Position numbers and translations under genes: made by a program. 64,000 nt of DNA from Ruminococcus sp. zg-924 (GTDB taxonomy: Bacteria > Bacillota > Clostridia > Oscillospirales > Acutalibacteraceae), in assembly GCF_024433635.1 (NCBI RefSeq), contig NZ_WNJZ01000007.1, positions 1-64,000 of the forward strand. The letters run 5' to 3'. The notes beneath the pieces are model-generated. The model was not told the DNA's origin. It worked only from the letters and a program-made list of their open reading frames with translations, and made no database searches. This document shows, one piece after another, positions 44,854 to 53,429 of this stretch (its first letter is position 1; each line of letters starts with the position of its first letter).

Positions 44854-45141
44854 ATGGCAAAGCAGAAATCTGCATTTCCAACCTATAAGGGCAGACCGCT
44901 TGTTCGTGTCGGAAACGATCTGTATTACGGCAATATGGACGAAAAATATGTTATTCGCCTTCAGGTTAAATCGACTAAAAAAGTTAACGACCTTGATGTG
45001 GCAGAAAAGGTTACGGTTCAGCTTATGTGTACTGACCCCGACCTTCCGCCGAGAAAGCAGGTTGTAAAGACGAGCGAGAAAAAAGGTCTTTATCTTGCAA
45101 TGGATATAGGCGAGATTTGGCTTAACCGTGCTTTAGGCTAA
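44854..45141 (+). CDS. Small conserved hypothetical protein
   Basis: 95 residues. No signal peptide or membrane helix. Basic N-terminus (MAKQKSAFPTYKGRPLVRVG), a likely beta-rich core with YYGNMDEKYVIRLQVKSTKK, and the closing LYLAMDIGEIWLNRAL. I do not recognise the family. Excellent ribosome binding site (AGGAGG) 7 bases from the ATG and a strong terminator just after, so it is certainly expressed, as the last gene of the dapL unit. Confidence 0.82.
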   Translation: MAKQKSAFPTYKGRPLVRVGNDLYYGNMDEKYVIRLQVKSTKKVNDLDVAEKVTVQLMCTDPDLPPRKQVVKTSEKKGLYLAMDIGEIWLNRALG

Positions 45142-45161
45142 TACTCATACAAAATCCAAAC

Positions 45162-45190
45162 AAAACCCCGTGAATTTCCACGGGGTTTTT
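45162..45190 (+). terminator. Terminator after the small orphan gene
   Basis: 11-bp perfect stem AAAACCCCGTG (45162-45172) with CACGGGGTTTT (45179-45189), 6-base loop, U-run of five. The strongest terminator in this stretch. Symmetric A/U arms make it usable on both strands. Confidence 0.9.
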
Positions 45191-45191
45191 C

Positions 45192-45220
45192 TTGCAAAAT
45201 AGGCTCTGAGGTAATATAAT
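45192..45220 (+). promoter_or_regulatory. Promoter of the ddl-murF unit
   Basis: TTGCAA (45192-45197), 17-base spacer, perfect TATAAT (45215-45220), starting right after the preceding terminator. Start near 45227, so the in-frame TTG at 45230 is unlikely to be used. Confidence 0.7.
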
Positions 45221-45259
45221 ATTCATATATTGTCTTTTTTGAATGAGGTGTATATTATT

Positions 45260-46309
45260 ATGAAAATCGTTGTTCTTGCAGGAGGACTCAGCACTGAGAG
45301 AGATGTGTCCATTACATCCGGTTGTCTTGTGTCTGAGGCTCTTAGAAAAATGGGACACAAGGTTGTTTTGCTTGATGTATTTATGGGATACGAGCAGGAC
45401 GAATGTGATATAGAAAAGCTTTTTGAAAGCAATTACAGCTTTACAACTAATGCTCCTATCGGAAACACTGTTCCCGATGTTGCAAAAATTAAGGCAAGCC
45501 GCAAGGATAAGTCTGACCGCTTTCTTGGGCAGAATGTTGAGGAAATATGCAAAAGTGCCGATATAACCTTTTTGGCTTTGCACGGCGATGTGGGGGAAAA
45601 CGGCAAGCTTCAGGCAACTTTGGATCTCCTCGGAATTAAATATACAGGCTCAGGCAGTCTTGGCAGTGCCTTGGCTATGGATAAGGGAATATCAAAGAGC
45701 ATTTTTCTTTACAACAATGTTCCTACTCCGACCGGCAGCGTCTTTTCAAAGGCTGATTTACAAAGCGGCAGAGTTGACGAGTGGGACTGTTTTCCATGCG
45801 TTGTTAAGCCTTGTTCGGGCGGAAGCAGCGTCGGTGTTTCAATAGTTAGCGACCGTGATGAGTACAAAGCTGCAATGCAAGAGGCGTTTAAGTACGAGGA
45901 CGAGGTTTTGGTTGAGCAGTTTGTTAAGGGCAGAGAGCTGTCGGTAGGTCTTATTGACGGTAAAGCACTGCCTATTATCGAAATTGTTCCGAAGCAGGGC
46001 TTTTACGATTATGTGAATAAATATCAGCCGGGCAGCACAGATGAATTCTGCCCAGCCGACATTTGTCCGGAGATAACGCAGAAAATTCAGCGTGAAGCTG
46101 AGCATGCATACAAGGCTCTGAAGCTTGACGCTTATGCAAGAATAGATTTTATCCTCTGTGCGGACAACAGCTTTTATTGCCTTGAAGCAAATACTCTGCC
46201 GGGTATGACCCCGACAAGCCTTTTGCCGCAGGAGGCGGCTGCAGTCGGCATTGATTACCCGGAGCTTTGCGACAAGCTTGCAAAAATTTCTCTTGAAAAA
46301 TACAACTGA
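45260..46309 (+). CDS. ddl: D-alanine--D-alanine ligase
   Basis: 349 residues from ATG 45260 (GAGGTG 10 bases upstream). ATP-grasp ligase making the D-Ala-D-Ala end of peptidoglycan stems. Start MKIVVLAGGLSTERDVSITS has 'TERD' where many Ddl have 'E-H-D/E'. ALHGDVGENGKLQATL near 107, PCVVKPCSGGSSVGVS near 179, the omega loop GFYDYVNKYQPGST near 251-264 with the Tyr-Lys-Tyr pattern typical of D-Ala ligases (not the VanA-type His), and EANTLPGMTPTSLLPQ near 320. Followed 13 bases later by murF. Confidence 0.94.
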   Translation: MKIVVLAGGLSTERDVSITSGCLVSEALRKMGHKVVLLDVFMGYEQDECDIEKLFESNYSFTTNAPIGNTVPDVAKIKASRKDKSDRFLGQNVEEICKSADITFLALHGDVGENGKLQATLDLLGIKYTGSGSLGSALAMDKGISKSIFLYNNVPTPTGSVFSKADLQSGRVDEWDCFPCVVKPCSGGSSVGVSIVSDRDEYKAAMQEAFKYEDEVLVEQFVKGRELSVGLIDGKALPIIEIVPKQGFYDYVNKYQPGSTDEFCPADICPEITQKIQREAEHAYKALKLDAYARIDFILCADNSFYCLEANTLPGMTPTSLLPQEAAAVGIDYPELCDKLAKISLEKYN

Positions 46310-46322
46310 TTGGAGCGAAGCA

Positions 46323-47693
46323 ATGAATACCTTTACAATTAATGACATTCTCAGTTCCTGCGGTGGACGGTATGTCGGCGATGAAAGCCTTAAGCAGACT
46401 GAGGTTTCTACTATCGTCACTGACAGTCGCAAGGTTACAAACGGCGCCTGCTTTGCAGCTATCAAGGGTGAGCGCAGTGACGGACACGCATACATTGAGC
46501 AGTGCTTTGATAACGGCGCGGTCTGTGCAATATGCGAGGATGAGCCGGAAAATCCGTCAAAGCCATGCATTGTAGTTAAGTCAACACTTGTTGCTCTGAA
46601 GCAGGCGGCTGAATATTACCGTTCTCAGTTTGACATTCCTGTTATCGGAATTACGGGCAGCGTTGGCAAAACCTCAACTAAGGAGATGGTTGCCGCTGTT
46701 TTGTCGCAGAAATTTAATGTTCACAAGACGCAGGGCAATTTTAATAACGAGCTTGGAGTGCCGATTACGCTGTTCGGCTTGAATGAGAGCCACACTGCGG
46801 CTGTTGTTGAAATGGGAATTTCCGACTTCGGCGAGATGACCCGTCTTGCAAAAATGGTAAGACCGACTCACTGCATAATTACCAATATCGGTAATTGTCA
46901 TCTTGAAAATCTGCGTGACCGTGACGGCGTTTTGGCGGCGAAAACAGAGGTTTTTGATTATATGACCGGCAACCGTGAAATTTTCTTAAACGGAGATGAC
47001 GATAAGCTTGCAACCCAAAAGGACAGAGAGGGTATAGATCCGGTATATTTTGGAATTAATACATCTAATGAGTATTACGCTGAGGACGTTCAGAACAACG
47101 GTGCAGACGGCGTAAGCTGTACGCTTGTGCATGGGGAAAGAAAAATTTCTGTTCACATTGATGCGATAGGAACATATATGGTTTCAAACGCTCTTGCGGC
47201 TTTTGCCGTCGGAGAAAGCCTTGGAATGACTGACGAGGAGATAGCAAAGGGTGTTGCAGGCTACAAAACGGTCGGCAGCCGTGATAACCTGATTAAAACA
47301 GGAAGAATTAATATAATTGATGACTGCTACAACGCTAACCCAAACTCTGTTATGGGTGCGATTGATACCCTTATGAATTTCAAAGGCAGGCGTGTGTGTA
47401 TTCTTGGAGATATGAAGGAGCTTGGTGAAAACGAGCTTGAGCTTCATAAAAAGGTAGGTAAATACGCAAAGGAAAAAGGCGTTGAGCTTTTGGCGGCGGT
47501 AGGGCCTCTTGCTGAAAAAATAAAGGACGGTTTTGGCGAGGGTGCGCTCTGGTACAACACTGTGGAAGAGCTTGTTGAAAGCTTAGACGGTATTATCAAG
47601 GATGGCGACAGTATACTTGTTAAGGCGTCAAGAGCAATGAAGCTTGAGCGTGTTGTTGACGCTTTAAAAAATAAATTTATGAGGTTGAAATAA
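46323..47693 (+). CDS. murF: UDP-N-acetylmuramoyl-tripeptide--D-alanyl-D-alanine ligase
   Basis: 456 residues from ATG 46323 (GGAG 8 bases upstream). Joins D-Ala-D-Ala to the UDP-MurNAc tripeptide. ATP loop GITGSVGKTSTKEMV near 108-122, TQGNFNNELGVPITLF near 136, VVEMGISDFGEM near 162, NCHLENL and the C-terminal DDCYNANPNSVMGAI near 334. Directly supplied by ddl upstream. Last base of its stop codon overlaps the ATG of the transporter. Confidence 0.96.
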   Translation: MNTFTINDILSSCGGRYVGDESLKQTEVSTIVTDSRKVTNGACFAAIKGERSDGHAYIEQCFDNGAVCAICEDEPENPSKPCIVVKSTLVALKQAAEYYRSQFDIPVIGITGSVGKTSTKEMVAAVLSQKFNVHKTQGNFNNELGVPITLFGLNESHTAAVVEMGISDFGEMTRLAKMVRPTHCIITNIGNCHLENLRDRDGVLAAKTEVFDYMTGNREIFLNGDDDKLATQKDREGIDPVYFGINTSNEYYAEDVQNNGADGVSCTLVHGERKISVHIDAIGTYMVSNALAAFAVGESLGMTDEEIAKGVAGYKTVGSRDNLIKTGRINIIDDCYNANPNSVMGAIDTLMNFKGRRVCILGDMKELGENELELHKKVGKYAKEKGVELLAAVGPLAEKIKDGFGEGALWYNTVEELVESLDGIIKDGDSILVKASRAMKLERVVDALKNKFMRLK

Positions 47694-49048
47694 TGGAAAA
47701 GAAAAGAAGCACTTTTACCGGCAGAATCGGGTTTGTCCTTGCAGCGGCAGGCTCGGCAGTCGGACTTGGTAATATCTGGCGATTTCCATATCTTGCAGCT
47801 AAGTACGGCGGCGGAACATTTTTGATTGTGTACATCATACTTGCAATTTCCTTTGGCTTTGCGCTGATGGTGACAGAAATTGCGATAGGCAGAAAAACAG
47901 GTCTTAGCGTTATAGGTGCATACAAAAAGCTTGATAAACGTTTTTCACTTCTCGGTTGGCTTGCGGCGGCTGTACCGATAATTATTTTCCCGTATTACTG
48001 CGTTATCGGAGGTTGGGTAACAAAATACGGCGTAACATTTGCAACAAATCAGATGAACGCTGCGGCACAGGACGGATATTTCGGAAGCTTTATCTCAAAC
48101 ACATGGGAGCCGCTCGGTTGGTTTGCTTTGTTTATCGCCCTGACTGCGCTTATAGTACTGCTTGGTGTTAAGGACGGCATTGAGAGGGCAAGTAAAATTC
48201 TTATGCCGCTTCTTGTTGTAATGACAATCGGTATATGTATTTTCGTTATGTGTCAGCCCGGAGCGCTTGACGGTGTGCTTTATTACTTCACACCAACGCT
48301 TGATGGACTTAATGTAAATATGATTTTGGCGGCTCTCGGTCAGCTTTTCTACTCAATGTCGCTTGCAATGGGCATTATGATAACCTACGGCTCATATATG
48401 AAGAAGGACGTTGATATTGAAAAATCAGCAAAACAGATTGAAATATTTGACATTGGCATTGCTGTTCTTGCCGGCTTGATGATTGTTCCGTCTGTGTTCG
48501 TTTTTTCAGGCGGAGATTTGTCAAAGCTTCAGGCAGGACCATCGCTTATGTTTATAACACTCCCGCAGGTTTTCCAAAACATGTGGGGAGGTCAGTTTGT
48601 AGGAACTCTATTCTTTGTGCTTGTGCTGTTTGCTGCGCTCACATCATCCGTTTCTCTGATGGAAACTATTGTTTCAATTATCACAGACAAAACGAAGCTT
48701 AAAAGACAGGCTGTATGTCTTATTGTCCTTGTATGTGCGCTTTTGGTTGGCATTCCGTCCTCGCTCGGCTTTGGCATTTGGAGCGACTTCACTATTTTAG
48801 GAATGTCGATTCTCGACTTCTTCGATTTCATAAGCAACAGCGTTATGATGCCGATTGTCGCTTTGTTTACTTGCTTGCTTGTAGGCTACTTTGTAGGTGT
48901 AAAGACAATAGGCGACGAGGTAAAACTCTCTTCAAAATTCAAGCGTGAGAAAATGTATAATATTATCACAAAGTATATTGCACCGATTTTTATCCTTGCA
49001 ATTCTGATAAGCTCAGTGCTGAATTCAATGGGAGTAATCAAATTATAA
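47693..49048 (+). CDS. Neurotransmitter:sodium symporter (NSS/SNF) family transporter
   Basis: 451 residues, about 11-12 membrane helices. TM1 has the sodium and substrate motif GFVLAAAGSAVGLGNIWRFP near 11-30, followed by YLAAKYGGGTFLIVYII. Unwound TM6 region near 215 (LGQLFYSMSLAMGIMITYGS). Bacterial members import amino acids with sodium (LeuT type), substrate here unknown. Starts inside the stop codon of murF (TAATG), so it is translationally coupled to wall synthesis, which hints at an amino acid used there. Confidence 0.92.
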   Translation: MEKKRSTFTGRIGFVLAAAGSAVGLGNIWRFPYLAAKYGGGTFLIVYIILAISFGFALMVTEIAIGRKTGLSVIGAYKKLDKRFSLLGWLAAAVPIIIFPYYCVIGGWVTKYGVTFATNQMNAAAQDGYFGSFISNTWEPLGWFALFIALTALIVLLGVKDGIERASKILMPLLVVMTIGICIFVMCQPGALDGVLYYFTPTLDGLNVNMILAALGQLFYSMSLAMGIMITYGSYMKKDVDIEKSAKQIEIFDIGIAVLAGLMIVPSVFVFSGGDLSKLQAGPSLMFITLPQVFQNMWGGQFVGTLFFVLVLFAALTSSVSLMETIVSIITDKTKLKRQAVCLIVLVCALLVGIPSSLGFGIWSDFTILGMSILDFFDFISNSVMMPIVALFTCLLVGYFVGVKTIGDEVKLSSKFKREKMYNIITKYIAPIFILAILISSVLNSMGVIKL

Positions 49049-49072
49049 TATTAATACCGATGGAGGTATCGT

Positions 49073-49654
49073 ATGTATAGCAACTGGGAGGAGCTTAAAA
49101 GCGATTGCTTAGCCTGCCGCCGATGCGGACTTTGCGAAACAAGAAATAATGTTGTTGTTGGCGTTGGCAATCCGAATTCCAAGGTTCTCTTTATTGGGGA
49201 AGGCCCCGGACAAAACGAGGATTTGCAGGGTGAACCGTTTGTAGGCAGAGGCGGAAAGCTGCTTGATAAAATGCTTGCGGCTGTTTATCTCGACAGAAAA
49301 AAGAACATCTATATTGCAAACATAGTAAAGTGCCGTCCTCCGCAAAATCGTGACCCGTTACCGGAGGAGCAGGAGCAGTGCAATATGTGGCTTAAGGCTC
49401 AGATTGAACTGATAAAGCCTAAGATTATTGTATGCCTTGGCAGAATATCGGCTATGAAGATGTTTAAGCCCGATATAAAGATAACAAAGGAGCATGGGCA
49501 GTTCTTTGAAAAGGACGGAATACTCTATATGGCTACGCTGCATCCGGCTGCGCTTTTGAGAAATCCGAACAACAAACCGGCGGCGTTTCAGGATTTTTTG
49601 AATTTACAGCAGAAAATTATGGAGCTTTGCCCTGAAACCTACGAAACAGAATAA
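49073..49654 (+). CDS. Type 4 uracil-DNA glycosylase, iron-sulfur
   Basis: 193 residues. Removes uracil from DNA. Cysteines for a 4Fe-4S cluster at C15/C18 (ACRRCGLC) and near 87-103 (KCRPPQNRDP and QCNMWL). Motif 1 GEGPGQNEDLQGEPFVGRGG near 43-62, and the late HPAALLRNPNNK near 160. Ribosome binding site GGAGG. Last gene before a strong terminator. Confidence 0.9.
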   Translation: MYSNWEELKSDCLACRRCGLCETRNNVVVGVGNPNSKVLFIGEGPGQNEDLQGEPFVGRGGKLLDKMLAAVYLDRKKNIYIANIVKCRPPQNRDPLPEEQEQCNMWLKAQIELIKPKIIVCLGRISAMKMFKPDIKITKEHGQFFEKDGILYMATLHPAALLRNPNNKPAAFQDFLNLQQKIMELCPETYETE

Positions 49655-49662
49655 TTTTTAAC

Positions 49663-49702
49663 ACGGACTGCGGTTTTAATTTGTTTGCCGCAGTCCGTTT
49701 TT
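49663..49702 (+). terminator. Terminator after the UDG gene
   Basis: 11-bp perfect stem ACGGACTGCGG (49663-49673) with CCGCAGTCCGT (49688-49698), 14-base loop, then TTTT. The 200 bases that follow (49703-49900) are AT-rich and show no gene. Confidence 0.88.
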
Positions 49703-49890
49703 AGTTTTTTAAAAGTTTTTTATTCTCTGCCTGTCTTTGCTTATTTTCGACACAGCAGTGCGAATATAATTAACAGTAATCGCCGTATTAATGCTATGTT
49801 GGAATATTGCACAATACTCAAAAGCTTATAAAAGTAAAAATTTTATATTATCACGATAAAATTATGCAAAAAAATAAAAAAACTATTGAA

Positions 49891-49919
49891 TTTTAATCAA
49901 AATCTTGTTATTATATAAT
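49891..49919 (+). promoter_or_regulatory. Possible glycogen-operon promoter
   Basis: TTTTAA (49891-49896), 17-base spacer, TATAAT (49914-49919). The -35 is poor, so an activator may be needed. Leader of about 75 bases before glgB; it is AT-rich with no recognised riboswitch. Confidence 0.4.
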
Positions 49920-49999
49920 AGAAAGATAAGGTAGATTGAACAAAGTGTATCTTTGCTGTTTCTACCGTAAAAAAACAAAAATACATAAGGAAGGAGAAC

Positions 50000-52111
50000 A
50001 TGAACATGGCTAATGAGATATATGAGGCTATGTCCATCGAAGCAGAAAAAGAAAAGGAGCTTTTTCTGTCTGGCAAAAGCACCACCGCTTATAAATATAT
50101 GGGAGCTCACAGGGGAGTAAACCCGGACGGCTACGAGGGAGTAATCTTTCGTGTTTGGGCGCCAAATGCTCTTACAGTTTCGGTTGTCGGCGATTTTAAC
50201 AACTGGAACAATATGGCGGACTATATGACCAAAATTGACGAAAGAGGCATTTGGGAGTGTTTTATCGGAAATGTAAAGCAGTATGACTGTTACAAGTACT
50301 GTGTTGAAACACCGTGGTTTGAAAAGCTTTACAAGTCTGACCCGTATGCATTCCATACCCAGACTCGTCCTGACAACGCTTCAAAATTCTATGATTTTTC
50401 CGATTTCAATTGGGAAGACGGCGAATTTGAGGAACAGCTCAAGCACAATAACAAGGGCGTAGAAAGTCCGATGAATATTTACGAGATTCATGCAGGCTCC
50501 TGGAAACTCCGCTCAGACGGCGAAAGACTCAGCTATTATGAGCTGGCAAGAGAGCTTGTACCTTACGTTAAGGAAATGGGCTATACACATATTGAGCTTA
50601 TGCCTATAACCGAGTATCCGTATGACGGCTCTTGGGGCTATCAGGTAACCGGATACTATGCGCCTACATCTCGTTACGGCACACCGGACGACTTCAAGAG
50701 CTTTGTAAACGAGTGCCATAAGGCAGGCATACAAGTTATCCTTGACTGGGTTCCGGCTCACTTCCCACGTGACGCTCATGGTCTTGCACGCTTTGACGGT
50801 ACATGCTGCTATGAATATGCAGATACAAGAAAGGGAGAGCATAAGGAGTGGGGAACACTTGTGTTCGATTACAGCCGCTATGAGGTTAAGAGTTTCCTTA
50901 CTTCGAGTGCAAACTTCTGGCTCAACGAATATCATATTGACGGCATCAGAGTTGACGCTGTTGCTTCAATGCTTTATCTTGACTATAACCGCCGTGACGG
51001 CGAGTGGGTTGCCAACATGTACGGTGGCAAGGAGCATCTTGAGGCTGTTGACTTCTTGCACCAGCTCAATCACGGCATACAGGAAAACCTTCCCGGTAAA
51101 TATATGATAGCAGAGGAATCAACATCATGGCCGATGGTATCAAGACCAACAGAGGACGGCGGACTTGGATTTAACTATAAATGGAATATGGGTTGGATGA
51201 ACGATATGCTTCATTATATGTCGCTCGACCCGATTTATCGCCCGTTCCATCACGATGCTCTTACCTTTAGCTTTTTCTATGCATTCTCCGAGAACTTCCT
51301 GCTGCCGATTTCGCACGATGAGGTTGTTTACGGAAAATGCTCGCTTATCAATAAAATGCCCGGCGACTATGATTTGAAATTTAAGGGAGTCCGTGCTTTC
51401 CTTGCATATATGATGATTCACCCTGGCAAAAAGCTTACATTTATGGGCACTGAAATCGGTCAGTTTGATGAATGGGATTCTACAAGCCAGCTTCAATGGA
51501 ATCTGCTTGAGTTCCCAAGACATCAGCAGCTACAATACTTTATTAAGGAAATTAACCGCTTCTATCTTGAAAATCCGCCTCTTTATGAGGTTGACTTCTC
51601 TTGGGAAGGCTTCCAGTGGATTCACCACAATGACTACACTCAGAGCGTTATTGCGTTCCAGCGTATTGACAAAAGCGGCGAGAGAATTATTGGCGTTTGC
51701 AATTTCCAGCCCATGCTTCGTGAGAATTATGCTATCGGCGTTCCGCAAAACGGTATTTACGCCGAAGTATTCAATACCGACGATGAGCGCTTTGGCGGTT
51801 CAGGCATTACAAACGGACAGCATATTGATTCAAACGGCGAGGAAATGCACGACCTTGACCAGTCAATTATGCTTACACTTCCTCCGATGTCTGTTATGTA
51901 CTTTAAGTGCATAGAGAAAAAGCCGCCAAGACCAAAGAAGAAAAAGACCACAGGGGTTAAAAAGGCTTCAGATAAGGCAGACGCAAAGGATGCTGCTGAA
52001 ACCAAGACAAAGAAAACAACTAAGACAACTAAAACAACCAAAACTGCAAAGACAACTAAAAAGGCAAAAGCAGAAGAAACACCGAATGAGGAAAGCAAAA
52101 CAGAAGAATAA
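50000..52111 (+). CDS. glgB: 1,4-alpha-glucan branching enzyme with Lys/Thr-rich C-terminal tail
   Basis: 703 residues. Adds alpha-1,6 branches to glycogen. CBM48 domain (FRVWAPNALTVSVVGDFNNW near 50-69), GH13 core with GYTHIELMPITEYPYDGSWG, YQVTGYYAPTSRYG, HIDGIRVDAVAS (catalytic Asp near 318), IAEESTSWP (Glu near 372) and PISHDEVVYGK. All-beta C-terminal domain ends near 640. Then about 60 residues of low complexity, rich in Lys, Thr and Ala, with KTTKTTKTTKTAKTTKK-like repeats, absent in usual GlgB (about 620-640). AAGGAG lies 3 bases before ATG 50000 and 9 before the in-frame ATG 50006, so 50006 is equally possible. Confidence 0.95.
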   Translation: MNMANEIYEAMSIEAEKEKELFLSGKSTTAYKYMGAHRGVNPDGYEGVIFRVWAPNALTVSVVGDFNNWNNMADYMTKIDERGIWECFIGNVKQYDCYKYCVETPWFEKLYKSDPYAFHTQTRPDNASKFYDFSDFNWEDGEFEEQLKHNNKGVESPMNIYEIHAGSWKLRSDGERLSYYELARELVPYVKEMGYTHIELMPITEYPYDGSWGYQVTGYYAPTSRYGTPDDFKSFVNECHKAGIQVILDWVPAHFPRDAHGLARFDGTCCYEYADTRKGEHKEWGTLVFDYSRYEVKSFLTSSANFWLNEYHIDGIRVDAVASMLYLDYNRRDGEWVANMYGGKEHLEAVDFLHQLNHGIQENLPGKYMIAEESTSWPMVSRPTEDGGLGFNYKWNMGWMNDMLHYMSLDPIYRPFHHDALTFSFFYAFSENFLLPISHDEVVYGKCSLINKMPGDYDLKFKGVRAFLAYMMIHPGKKLTFMGTEIGQFDEWDSTSQLQWNLLEFPRHQQLQYFIKEINRFYLENPPLYEVDFSWEGFQWIHHNDYTQSVIAFQRIDKSGERIIGVCNFQPMLRENYAIGVPQNGIYAEVFNTDDERFGGSGITNGQHIDSNGEEMHDLDQSIMLTLPPMSVMYFKCIEKKPPRPKKKKTTGVKKASDKADAKDAAETKTKKTTKTTKTTKTAKTTKKAKAEETPNEESKTEE

Positions 52112-52205
52112 ATGATTATATTTTCCGATTGCTTTTTCTAAAAATATATATTATTATTTATTTGCACTTGTCTTTAGTTGTGAAATATAAGGAGGTAAAC
52201 AAACA

Positions 52206-53429
52206 ATGCAGAACTATCCTAAGCAGGAAGTAGTTGCTATGCTGCTGGCAGGTGGACAGGGAAGCAGGCTGGGCGTTTTAACGCAAAACATTGCAAAGCC
52301 TGCAGTTCCTTTCGGCGGCAAGTATAGGATAATAGATTTTCCGCTTTCCAACTGTGTAAACTCCGGCATTGATGAGGTCGGTGTGCTTACACAGTATCAG
52401 CCGCTCGTTTTAAATGAGTATATAGGCACAGGTCAGCCGTGGGACCTTGACGGCATTTTTGAGGGCGTTCATTGCTTAAGTCCATATCAGCAGATTAATG
52501 GTGCGGCGTGGTATTCCGGTACTGCAAACGCAATTTACCAGAATATCAACTATATAGACCGTTACAGACCTGAATATGTTGTTATTCTTTCCGGTGACCA
52601 TATCTACAAGATGGACTACTCAAAGATGATCGCTGAGCACAAGAAGAATAAAGCTGACTGCACAATTGCGTCAATTGAGGTTCCTCTTGCAGAGGCATCT
52701 CGTTTTGGTATTCTAAATACCAACCCTGACGGCTCAATTTATGAATTTGATGAAAAGCCTGCTGTTCCAAAGAGTACAAATGCTTCTATGGGTATATATG
52801 TGTTCACATGGAGCAAGCTGCGCAAGTACCTTGTTGAGGACGCTGAAAAGGAAGAATCAAGCCATGACTTTGGTAAGGACGTTCTTCCGACAATGCTTAA
52901 TGCAGGCGAGAGAATGTTCTCTTACCGATTTGAGGGATATTGGAAGGATGTTGGAACAATCGACAGCCTTTGGGAAGCAAATATGGATTTGCTCGACCCG
53001 AATGTTCCTCTCGACTTAAGCGGCGAAAAGGACAAGATTTATTCGAGAAATCCTGTTATGCCACCGCAGTATATTTCACAGACTGCAAAAATTCAGAACG
53101 CTCTTGTGGCTGACGGCTGCAACATTTACGGCGAGGTTGAATTCTCCGTATTGTTTGCCGGTGTAACAGTTGGAGTTGGCGCAGTGGTTAAGGATTCAAT
53201 TATTATGCCGGGCGCTGTTATTGAGGACAACGCTGTTATTCAGTATGCAATAATTGGCGAGAATGCTCATATTGGCAGCGGAGCAGTTGTCGGAAAGCGT
53301 CCTGAGGATGTTGAGGATAAGGAGCAATGGGGTATTGCCGTTGTTGGCGGAAATCTTAAGATTGGTAAAAATGCCGTTGTTGCCGCTAAAAAAATGATTT
53401 ACAACGATGTAGAGGGGGATTGCGAGTAA
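52206..53429 (+). CDS. glgC: Glucose-1-phosphate adenylyltransferase
   Basis: 407 residues. Makes ADP-glucose, the committed step of glycogen synthesis. Full catalytic signature near 16-40 ([20 protein letters not shown] then [19 protein letters not shown]), [13 protein letters not shown] near 129 with the metal Asp, [12 protein letters not shown] near 180, the second ligand region, and a C-terminal left-handed beta helix (hexapeptide repeats). Stop overlaps the glgD start by one base. Partner of GlgD below, together forming the heteromer seen in Gram-positives. Confidence 0.96.
   Translation: MQNYPKQEVVAMLLAGGQGSRLGVLTQNIAKPAVPFGGKYRIIDFPLSNCVNSGIDEVGVLTQYQPLVLNEYIGTGQPWDLDGIFEGVHCLSPYQQINGAAWYSGTANAIYQNINYIDRYRPEYVVILSGDHIYKMDYSKMIAEHKKNKADCTIASIEVPLAEASRFGILNTNPDGSIYEFDEKPAVPKSTNASMGIYVFTWSKLRKYLVEDAEKEESSHDFGKDVLPTMLNAGERMFSYRFEGYWKDVGTIDSLWEANMDLLDPNVPLDLSGEKDKIYSRNPVMPPQYISQTAKIQNALVADGCNIYGEVEFSVLFAGVTVGVGAVVKDSIIMPGAVIEDNAVIQYAIIGENAHIGSGAVVGKRPEDVEDKEQWGIAVVGGNLKIGKNAVVAAKKMIYNDVEGDCE

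Noticed and set aside
49703-49890. Possible riboswitch or small RNA ahead of glgB
   Set aside because: AT-rich with no stable stems or conserved riboswitch core that I can recognise.
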